DNA from: Myxococcales bacterium
Lineage (GTDB): Bacteria; Myxococcota_A; Polyangia; Polyangiales; Polyangiaceae
Length of the DNA stretch: 36,870 nt
NCBI GenBank assembly: GCA_004193285.1
Contig: SECP01000068.1
Coordinates: forward strand, 1-36,870
Direction: 5' to 3'
The translations under genes and the position numbers were made by a program. Shown here piece after piece: positions 30,757 to 36,870 of the stretch. The notes under the pieces were generated by a model. That model ran no database searches. It worked only from the letters and a program-made list of their open reading frames with translations, and had not been told where the DNA came from. Numbering within the stretch: the stretch's first letter is position 1; each line of letters opens with the position of its first letter.

Positions 30757-31965
30757 ATGCGCCGCCGAGTCCTGTTCGTCACCGAAAACATCACGCTGGC
30801 GCAAGTCGTCCGGCTCGCGACGCTGGCGGCGGGCTTGCCGCGGGAGCAGTACGAAGTTCACTTCGCCTGCAGCGACTTCGATCCCCTCATCTTCAGCGGC
30901 ACCGAGCTGCAGCGCTGGCCCCTCTACACCATCGACAAGGAGCAGGGCTTCAAGTCGCTGGCCAAGGGCGAGCGCATGTACGACGTGAAGACGCTCGAGC
31001 GGTACGTGGCGGACGAGCTGCGGGTCATCGACCAAGTGAAGCCGGACGTGGTCATCGGGGACTTTCGCCTCTCACTCGCGGTGAGCGCGCCGCTGCGGGG
31101 CGTGCACTGCGCCTCGCTCATCAACGCCTACTGGAGCCCTTATGCCGACCGCGAGAGCTGGCCGGTGCCGGACCACCCCATCGTGCGGCTCGTGGGCGTG
31201 GAGCGGGCCGAAAAGTATTTTCCTCAGGCGTTGCCCAAGGTGTTCGGGCACTTCGCAGCGCCGCTCAACGCGGTTCGCAAGCGCCACGGCCTCGCGGAGT
31301 TCGCGAGTCTGTCCGAGCAGCTGTGTTTCGGGGACACGGTTCTGTACCCCGATATTCCGGAGCTGTGCCCTTTGCGAGCCGAGGCGCCGGCCTCGCACTA
31401 CTTCTTGGGAGCGGTGCAGTGGTCGCCTCAGGTGAGCGCGCCACCGAGCTTGGGCGCGGACGAGTCGCTGCCGGTCGTCTACGTCACGCTCGGCTCTTCG
31501 GGTGACGTCGTGGCCTTGCCGACCGTCTTGGAGGGTCTCGAGGGTTTGCCGATCCGGGGCGTGCTCGCGACGGCCGGGAGGGCGGCGCCGCGCGTACCAG
31601 CCAACTTCGTGGTCGCGGAGCTGGTGCCGGGGGAGCTGCTGGCGTCGCAGGCACTGTTCGTGGTGACGAACGGCGGCTCGAGCACCGGCTACCAGGCGCT
31701 GGCGGCGGGGGTGCCGGTGCTCGGCATTCCCTCCAATTTGGACCAGTACCTGGCGATGCAGGCCATCACGCGGGCCGGCGCTGGCATCACGCTACGGAGC
31801 GGCGGGCTCCGCAAAGACGACGTGCGCAAGGCCGCCGTCCGTCTGCTGGATGCGCGAGCGATGAAGCGCGCCGCCGAGTCCCTGGCGGCGCATTTTGCCG
31901 CGTATGACTCGCAAAACCGCTTTCAGAGTTGGTTGTCTAACTTGCTCGGCGGCGCCGTAGACTGA
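30757..31965 (+). CDS. GT1-family (MGT-like) glycosyltransferase
   Basis: 402 residues, GT-B fold. N-terminal RRRVLFVTENITLAQVVRLA (first strand-helix), and the C-terminal nucleotide-sugar site TNGGSSTGYQALAAGVPVLG ending with IPSNLDQYLAM, where the usual His of the HGG motif is Asn. No membrane helices. Family enzymes glucosylate small lipophilic compounds or antibiotics. The DUF2141 gene follows after 11 nt, suggesting an operon. The acceptor is unknown. Confidence 0.88.
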   Translation: MRRRVLFVTENITLAQVVRLATLAAGLPREQYEVHFACSDFDPLIFSGTELQRWPLYTIDKEQGFKSLAKGERMYDVKTLERYVADELRVIDQVKPDVVIGDFRLSLAVSAPLRGVHCASLINAYWSPYADRESWPVPDHPIVRLVGVERAEKYFPQALPKVFGHFAAPLNAVRKRHGLAEFASLSEQLCFGDTVLYPDIPELCPLRAEAPASHYFLGAVQWSPQVSAPPSLGADESLPVVYVTLGSSGDVVALPTVLEGLEGLPIRGVLATAGRAAPRVPANFVVAELVPGELLASQALFVVTNGGSSTGYQALAAGVPVLGIPSNLDQYLAMQAITRAGAGITLRSGGLRKDDVRKAAVRLLDARAMKRAAESLAAHFAAYDSQNRFQSWLSNLLGGAVD

Positions 31966-31976
31966 ACAATCCCACC

Positions 31977-32441
31977 ATGACCGCCTCTCGATCTTGGCTG
32001 CCTCGCGCGCTCGCGCTGGGTGCTGCCGCCGCTGCTCCCCTGCTCTACGGGCATTCCGCGCAAGCGGACGACGAAGAGAGCGTGGCGACCAACGTGATCG
32101 AGTTCGAGACCCAGAACCGCAACGACAAAGGCGTCGTGCGCTGCGGCTTGTTCAACTCCGAGCGTGCCTGGCTGAAGGAAACGTTTCGGCCTTCGATAGT
32201 CAAAATCTCGGGTAAGACCGCGCGCTGCATCTTCAAAGAAGTGCCGGCCGGCGTGTACGGCATCTCTGCGTTTCACGACGAAGACAACAACGGCAAGATC
32301 AACACGAACCTCGTCGGCTACCCCACGGAGCAGTACTGCTCCTCGAACGACGCCCGGAACATGTTCTCCGCGCCGAGCTGGAAGGACGCCAAGTTCAAGT
32401 ACAAGGGCGGCACGGTCCGGCTCCGGGGCGTAATGAAGTGA
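31977..32441 (+). CDS. DUF2141-family exported protein
   Basis: 154 residues. A cleavable signal (ALALGAAAAAPLLYGHSAQA) is followed by a beta-sandwich with VVRCGLFNSERAWL, GVYGISAFHDEDNNGKINTN (Ca-binding-like DxDxN loop) and YCSSNDARNMFSAPSWKDAK, the hallmark of DUF2141. Usual length is about 140-160. Function is unknown; the family is periplasmic. It follows the glycosyltransferase by 11 nt and is probably co-transcribed. Confidence 0.88.
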   Translation: MTASRSWLPRALALGAAAAAPLLYGHSAQADDEESVATNVIEFETQNRNDKGVVRCGLFNSERAWLKETFRPSIVKISGKTARCIFKEVPAGVYGISAFHDEDNNGKINTNLVGYPTEQYCSSNDARNMFSAPSWKDAKFKYKGGTVRLRGVMK

Positions 32442-32515
32442 GAGCGGACAGCGCGCGTGGATAGTACAAAACCTGCGTAGCGATCGGCCTCGGCGCCGTG
32501 CGATGATGCGCGGCT

Positions 32516-33529
32516 ATGCGCGGCTCGCTTAAAACTTGGTCCGGTCTCGTGCTCGTCGCGGCCGCAGGTGCTTGTTCCAACATCATTGGCGTCTCTGAGC
32601 TCGAGATCGACCCCTCTTTGGATTCCCCCGGGGAGGGCGGCAGCGGCGGCACGTCGAGCGGCGGCAAGAGCGCCGGTGGCAAGAGCTCTGGCGGGAGCAG
32701 CGTCATCCCTCAAGCGGGCGAGGACGGCGGTGGCGCCGCAGGCACCTCGCAAGGCGGCACGCCCGCGGGCGGCGCGCCTGGCGGTGGCGACGGAGGCCTT
32801 TCCGGCGAAGGTGGCATCGGCGGGGAGCCGACCACCGGCTGCCCCACCGACTGTGATGACGAGATCGCGTGCACCGTGGATACCTGCTTGCCGAGCGGCA
32901 AATGCAAGCACACCGCGGACGACACGGCGTGCTCGGCAGCTGCGGGCAAGTGCACGAGCTGCCAGCTTGGCATCGGGTGCGTGGACTCAGAGCCCGTCGA
33001 AAAAGACGTGGAGCTGCTGCTCGACGGCAACTTCGACGAGCAAAGCGGGGACTGGCAACAGTTCGGGGACGCGGACGCCATCTTGCCCGACGCCACCGCG
33101 CAGTCGGGATCCCACTCGGCGTACTTCAGTGCAGCGCCGCTGGACGCAGAGGAACCGGCTTTCATCGACATCACTCAGCTGGTTTACATCCCGCCGGGAA
33201 CTATCAAGCTGACTGCCAGCGGCTGGTACAAGATGATCTGGGCCCCCGCAGAGGACGTTTTGCGCCCTCGGAGCGACGAGTACGTGACTTTGACCTTGTG
33301 GTCACTGGCTGACAACGATGGCGACTACACGCGCTACCACGACTTCGATCAGTGGGACGCAGACCAGGGCCCGGCCCAGACCGCGTGGAAGTCGTTTACC
33401 TACGACGCGCCCAAGTCCGTGTTGAGCAAGATTCAGGACCTGGAAGTCACGCTCGACTTGGTCTCGGAGACCTGGGACACGACCTACTACTTCGACACGC
33501 TCTCGCTCAAGATGAGCGTCTGCGAGTAG
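32516..33529 (+). CDS. Lipoprotein with Cys-rich and jelly-roll domains
   Basis: 337 residues. The signal ends AAAGAC, then a Gly/Ser/Ala linker to about residue 105. A Cys-rich segment (CPTDCDDEIACTVDTC, then CKHTADDTACSAAAGKCTSC) resembles the small EGF-like repeats of myxobacterial surface proteins. The C-terminal 170 residues form a CBM4/9-like beta-sandwich: LLLDGNFDEQSGDWQQFGD, SGSHSAYFSA, YFDTLSLKM. It may bind carbohydrate, but no catalytic residues are visible. The stop lies one base from the stop of the convergent membrane-protein gene. Confidence 0.75.
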   Translation: MRGSLKTWSGLVLVAAAGACSNIIGVSELEIDPSLDSPGEGGSGGTSSGGKSAGGKSSGGSSVIPQAGEDGGGAAGTSQGGTPAGGAPGGGDGGLSGEGGIGGEPTTGCPTDCDDEIACTVDTCLPSGKCKHTADDTACSAAAGKCTSCQLGIGCVDSEPVEKDVELLLDGNFDEQSGDWQQFGDADAILPDATAQSGSHSAYFSAAPLDAEEPAFIDITQLVYIPPGTIKLTASGWYKMIWAPAEDVLRPRSDEYVTLTLWSLADNDGDYTRYHDFDQWDADQGPAQTAWKSFTYDAPKSVLSKIQDLEVTLDLVSETWDTTYYFDTLSLKMSVCE

Positions 33530-33530
33530 C

Positions 33531-33749
33531 TCAGTAGCCGCGCTGCACGGCCAGGTAATTCAGCGCGCAAAGCAGCGCGCCAATCACCAGCATCACCCAA
33601 ACGGTGGGGATGAAGTACGGGTACACCATCAGGATGAGCCCGGTGATGACGTGGAGCGGCCGGGACATCTTGCGGCCGTAGCTGAAGAAAACGTAGCCGA
33701 CGCCGGACACCACGAACCCAGCGATGAGCGAGCCTGCGTCGAGATCCAC
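33531..33749 (-). CDS. Small membrane protein, three helices
   Basis: 72 residues with hydrophobic segments LIAGFVVSGVGYVFFSYG, VITGLILMVYPYFIPT and VWVMLVIGALLCALNYLAV. The GYxxFxYGKK..RP....GLxLMxYPYF pattern occurs in many short conserved proteobacterial membrane proteins of unknown role. The ATG at 33749 and the one-base gap to the convergent lipoprotein stop support it as a real gene. Confidence 0.8.
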   Translation of the reverse strand: MDLDAGSLIAGFVVSGVGYVFFSYGRKMSRPLHVITGLILMVYPYFIPTVWVMLVIGALLCALNYLAVQRGY

Positions 33750-33897
33750 GTCCGAAGCCTAGCGCGCTCGCAAGGCAATGACCGCTTCTGCCCCTGCGCT
33801 TGATTCCCACACTTCACGTGGCGGGCAGATTCGGCGCCTATTCCCAGTAAAAGATTTTTCTCAGCGGCGCGGCGGGACTGCGGACACTCACCCCAGG

Positions 33898-34953
33898 ATG
33901 TCGCCTCGCTTCACCCCCGCCGTGTTGCTCCTGGGCCTGCTCGCGGTCACGAGCGGGTGCGGGAGCGAGGCGCCGAACGAGCCATCGGGGTCAGGCGGAG
34001 CTGGTGGTGAAGCTTCCGGCTCCGCAAGTGGCGCCGGCATCGGGAGCGGAGCGGTCTCGAGCACGGGCGGCTCCTCGACAGCCCCAGGAAGCAGTGGAAG
34101 CGCTTCGGCCGGCAGCAACTCGCAGGGCGGCGGCGGCAGCGGCTCGCTGGGCGGCGCGGGCGCCGCGAGCAGCGCCGGCAACGACGCGGGCGGCGCCACC
34201 GCGCTGCCTGACTGCAAGCGAGGCATTGCCTGGCCGGGAGAGAAGCTCGACCACCCGGAGGTGAGCGCCAAGCTCACCTGGTGGTACCGGTGGAACGAGC
34301 GTGCTCAAAGCGTCGGCGCGGGTCTGGAGCTCGTGCCCATGATCGCCAAAGGCGGCGCCAACGTGGAGGACGTGAGCGAGGCGATCCGCGCGGACGCGAA
34401 GTACCTGCTCGGCTTCAACGAGCCGAATTTCTTCGAGCAGGCGGACCTGAGCGCCGCTGAAGCGGCCGCTGAGTGGCCCAAGGTGGAGGCAGTCGCCAAG
34501 GCGCACGGCCTTCAGATCGTGTCACCCGCCGTGAACTACTGCGGAGACAACCAAACCAAGACGGGGCCGTGCCATGACACCAGCCCGGTCGATTACCTGA
34601 AGGACTTCTTCGCGGCCTGTTCGGGGTGCCAAGTCGATTACGTCGCAGTGCATTGGTACAACTGCGACGGCGCGTCACTGAACAGCTACTTGGATCTCTT
34701 CCGGCAGTTCGAGCGCCCGCTCTGGCTCACCGAGTTTGCCTGCGCTTACGGCGGGGATACGTCCGTTGCGGGGCAGGAAAAGTACCTGCGCGAAGCCATC
34801 CCGATCCTGGAGGGGCGCGCGGACGTGTTCCGCTATTCTTGGTTCAGCGCAGCCCCAATCCCCAACGCGCGGCTAATGAACGACGACGGCAGCCCCAACG
34901 CACTCGGCAAGGTCTACTTGGACTTGCCGCACGCGTCGACCTGCGCCCCGTAA
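33898..34953 (+). CDS. GH128-like beta-1,3-glucanase lipoprotein
   Basis: 351 residues. Signal ending AVTSGC, Gly/Ser/Ala linker to about residue 102, then a TIM-barrel-type domain: GIAWPGEKLDHPEV, WWYRWNER, LVPMIAKGG, YLLGFNEPNF (Glu175, acid/base), DYVAVHWYN, LWLTEFAC (Glu279, nucleophile) and FRYSWFSAAP. This is the glycosyl-hydrolase catalytic-core (GH128) pattern of laminarin/fungal beta-1,3-glucan hydrolases. It probably acts on fungal or algal glucan at the cell surface. The upstream in-frame extension lacks a signal and is rejected. Confidence 0.85.
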   Translation: MSPRFTPAVLLLGLLAVTSGCGSEAPNEPSGSGGAGGEASGSASGAGIGSGAVSSTGGSSTAPGSSGSASAGSNSQGGGGSGSLGGAGAASSAGNDAGGATALPDCKRGIAWPGEKLDHPEVSAKLTWWYRWNERAQSVGAGLELVPMIAKGGANVEDVSEAIRADAKYLLGFNEPNFFEQADLSAAEAAAEWPKVEAVAKAHGLQIVSPAVNYCGDNQTKTGPCHDTSPVDYLKDFFAACSGCQVDYVAVHWYNCDGASLNSYLDLFRQFERPLWLTEFACAYGGDTSVAGQEKYLREAIPILEGRADVFRYSWFSAAPIPNARLMNDDGSPNALGKVYLDLPHASTCAP

Positions 34954-34977
34954 GACGCAGGCCAACGCTCACGCGCC

Positions 34978-35475
34978 TTACATGTTGATCTTGTGACAGC
35001 CGTTGCAGCCGAAGCCTTGCTGCGTGGCGGGGTCGTACACCGGCTTGCCGAACAGCTCGGCCATCTGCGGGACGACCTTGTCGTGCATGAACTTCGCCAT
35101 CTCCGGGTGCTCCTCGGCTTCCTTCAGCTTGCCGTCCTTGAAGGTGAGCTCGGGCAAGAAGTCCACCGGGTGGGGCTTCATTTGCGGGCCATGGCACGTC
35201 TTGCAGCTGACGTCTGCAAACTCCTTGGGGTCGAACTCTTTGAACGATTTGCCCATCACCGGCATGACCTTCTTCTTCATGAAGACGGCCTTGGCGCTGT
35301 CGGGCATGTCGTCTTTCCAGACCAAATCCCCGCCGCCTTCGGCAGGAGCGTCCGCCGCGGGGGTGGCGCCCGGCTCGGCCGACGTGGCGGGAGCAGGCTG
35401 ACTGCCACCACACGCGGCGAGGGCGGCGGTAGCGAACAAGGCAAAAGCGAAGCGAATCGACGACGAACGACCCAT
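34978..35475 (-). CDS. Diheme c-type cytochrome lipoprotein
   Basis: 165 residues. Signal ending ALAAC (lipobox), Pro/Ala spacer, then two heme sites: SCKTCHGP (Cys91, Cys94, His95) and GCNGCHKINM (Cys157, Cys160, His161). Lys/Glu/Met-rich helices lie between. GGAGG 8 nt before the ATG supports the start. It would carry electrons outside the inner membrane; whether it serves the DUF1592 proteins is not shown. Confidence 0.85.
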   Translation of the reverse strand: MGRSSSIRFAFALFATAALAACGGSQPAPATSAEPGATPAADAPAEGGGDLVWKDDMPDSAKAVFMKKKVMPVMGKSFKEFDPKEFADVSCKTCHGPQMKPHPVDFLPELTFKDGKLKEAEEHPEMAKFMHDKVVPQMAELFGKPVYDPATQQGFGCNGCHKINM

Positions 35476-35516
35476 GCGGGTTCCTCCAATGACAATGGGG
35501 CTAGGAAACCGCCAGG

Positions 35517-36332
35517 CTAGTACAAATCGCTGGCCATGAGCGAAAGCAGAAACGCGGGGTTGTCCACGTGGAGCCAGTGCCCCGCATTGGGAACGACGTG
35601 CAGCTTCGCCGTGTTGCTTGCCGCCACCAGCGCCTCGAGCCGCGCGCGATTTTCGGGAAGCCAGCGGTCGCTGCGCTCCGCCACGACGACGCGGTAATCC
35701 GAGCCCCCTGCTCCGGACTCCAATACCGGCCAGAGGTCGACCCTAAAGTAGTCCAACATGAGGTCGTAGATGGCGTCCAAGTCGAAGCGCCATTCGAAGC
35801 CGGCCGCGGTGCGTTGCAAGTTCGTGGCGAGCCAGTTGGCAGTGCCGGTGCTGAGCCCCTGCGCCGTGAGCTCCGCGACGACCTGGGCGCGATCCTGCGC
35901 CGGTGTGGTCGTGGTGCGCACCGCCTGGATCACGCGGATCACCTCGTTCGACGCGCTCGGCTCTTGGCTCCCCGGGTTCGAATCCAGGACCCAGATCTGC
36001 TTGGCGCGGCCAGGAAACGTGCTTGCGAACATCAGCGCCGTCTTCCCGCCGAACGAGTGCCCGGCGATGACCTCCGGCTCTTGCCCCAGCTGCGCTATCA
36101 GCGCTGCGAGGTCCCCCGCGCACGCGGCCAGCGTGTTGGGGGGAGGCGCGCCTTGCGAATCGCCATGGTGCCGGAGGTCCACCAAACAGAAGCGGTACTC
36201 CGGGCGCTCCTTCGCGAGCTTGGTCGCGAGGCTGCGCAAGTTGGTGCCGCTGCCGAGCGCGCCATGCAGCACGAGCGCGAGCTTGCTCGCCGAAGAGTCA
36301 CCGACGATGGTGTGAGCAGGAACGAAGGCCAC
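35517..36332 (-). CDS. Alpha/beta-hydrolase (esterase-type)
   Basis: 271 residues from GTG 36332 (VAFVPAHTIVG). Fold motifs: LALVLHGALGSGTN (oxyanion loop), VDLRHHGDS, nucleophile elbow AGHSFGGKTA (Ser93), and His252 in NAGHWLHVDNP. The acid is probably within VVVAERSDRWLPE. No export signal, so cytoplasmic. Similar to YbfF-type esterases. Longer starts add a sequence without family similarity. Confidence 0.88.
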   Translation of the reverse strand: MAFVPAHTIVGDSSASKLALVLHGALGSGTNLRSLATKLAKERPEYRFCLVDLRHHGDSQGAPPPNTLAACAGDLAALIAQLGQEPEVIAGHSFGGKTALMFASTFPGRAKQIWVLDSNPGSQEPSASNEVIRVIQAVRTTTTPAQDRAQVVAELTAQGLSTGTANWLATNLQRTAAGFEWRFDLDAIYDLMLDYFRVDLWPVLESGAGGSDYRVVVAERSDRWLPENRARLEALVAASNTAKLHVVPNAGHWLHVDNPAFLLSLMASDLY

Positions 36333-36366
36333 GCCTGCTCTTAGCGGAGTTGGGCGGCACCGCCAA

Positions 36367-36795
36367 TCATCGCGGCGGCGGGTACAGCCCACAGTTACTG
36401 TTGGAGATGCTGCACAGCGAAGACGCTCCCACCACGAGCGCCATCTGCCCCACGACCGCGAGCACGACGAGCCCCGTCGGCGGCTCCTTCGTCACCGGGA
36501 TCTTCCTCACGGTGAGGCAAGCGGCGACGGGCGGCACCTCCGTATTGCTGCAGTACTCCCCCGGCGTCGACTCGAAGCCCGGGCACTGCGTCAAGCACTC
36601 CACATACTTCTGGGGGCTGTTCGCAGCTTGGCAAGCCGAGAAGCACCGAGAAGCCTCCGCGGGGCTCACCGCGTTGTCGCGCAGCTTGAGCCGATAGCGA
36701 ATCGTTTCCCCGGACCGCTTGGGCCGCTTCACCTCCACGCTATTGCACCCGAACAATACCGCCAAGCCGAGCGCGACCACCCGAAGCCCCTGCAT
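36367..36795 (-). CDS. Small lipoprotein with C-terminal hydrophobic segment
   Basis: 142 residues. Signal MQGLRVVALGLAVLFGC, lipobox cysteine at 17. The mature part has paired cysteines in CFSACQAANSPQKYVECLTQC and EYCSN, then a hydrophobic stretch GLVVLAVVGQMALVVGASSL near the end. Function unknown; the Cys pairs suggest a disulfide-bonded helical hairpin. The ATG at 36795 starts a clean signal peptide; an earlier in-frame start is rejected. Confidence 0.7.
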   Translation of the reverse strand: MQGLRVVALGLAVLFGCNSVEVKRPKRSGETIRYRLKLRDNAVSPAEASRCFSACQAANSPQKYVECLTQCPGFESTPGEYCSNTEVPPVAACLTVRKIPVTKEPPTGLVVLAVVGQMALVVGASSLCSISNSNCGLYPPPR

Positions 36796-36870
36796 GCGCC
36801 GAGCATAACCGCAGCCCGCTGAAGTCGCCATTCTCGGCCAAGCGCCCTACCCGCCCCATACCCCCCAAGC

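Noticed and set aside
35191..35205. TGGCAC-GTC-TTGCA, similar to a sigma-54 promoter
   Set aside because: Spacing is 3 nt where 5 is required, and it lies inside the first heme motif of the cytochrome gene.

Overview
High-GC bacterial DNA, most likely from the phylum Myxococcota (class Polyangia: Polyangium/Sorangium-like relatives). Three things point there: about seventeen predicted lipoproteins, many with long Gly/Ala/Ser-rich linkers after the lipobox cysteine; two DUF1552/DUF1592 gene pairs; and -24/-12 (sigma-54 type) promoter candidates. The call is inferred from gene content. There is no rRNA, intact tRNA, CRISPR array, integrase or transposase in the window.

Layout. 1-5.3 kb: a membrane TIR/coiled-coil/WD-repeat protein, a truncated RibD_C (dihydrofolate-reductase-like) remnant, and two divergent beta-propeller lipoproteins (FG-GAP and PD40 type). 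5.3-5.95 kb: a decayed patch with a nucleotidyltransferase-type pseudogene, an unidentified coding remnant and a cluster of TGTCCG motifs. 5.95-8.85 kb: two secreted protease lipoproteins, a matrixin-like metalloprotease with a cysteine-switch motif and a tectonin-type propeller, and an S1-family serine protease. 8.88-11.2 kb: a 3' tRNA fragment, a glutathione S-transferase, a small lipoprotein, and a ferritin-like protein followed by a Cys-rich 52-residue microprotein. 11.2-14.3 kb: first DUF1552/DUF1592 pair. 14.5-18.5 kb: a TAP-like peptidase behind a strong sigma-54 promoter candidate, a TetR-like remnant, a SET-domain protein divergent from an ATPase, and a SnoaL-like protein. 18.8-23.7 kb: two tandem CE1-type esterase lipoproteins, a GH12 glucanase, and a metzincin protease. 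23.8-29.4 kb: an FMN reductase, the second DUF1592/DUF1552 pair (opposite gene order), a two-helix membrane protein and an SMP-30-like lipoprotein. 29.4-36.8 kb: a CBS-pair protein divergent from a phosphoribosyltransferase, a GT1 glycosyltransferase with a DUF2141 protein, a jelly-roll lipoprotein, a GH128-like glucanase lipoprotein, a diheme cytochrome lipoprotein, an alpha/beta hydrolase and a final small lipoprotein.

Functionally this reads as an accessory region of a predatory or polymer-degrading bacterium: surface-anchored proteases, glucanases (GH12, GH128), esterases, and periplasmic or surface redox proteins (two DUF1592 proteins with one CxxCH each, one diheme lipoprotein). No single multi-gene defence or biosynthetic system is evident. 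The most unusual items are the MMP-like protease architecture, the sigma-54 candidate promoters (one with an adjacent perfect dyad, and a divergent pair between the CBS and phosphoribosyltransferase genes), the ferritin-like/Cys-rich microprotein pair, and several gene remnants near a tRNA fragment.
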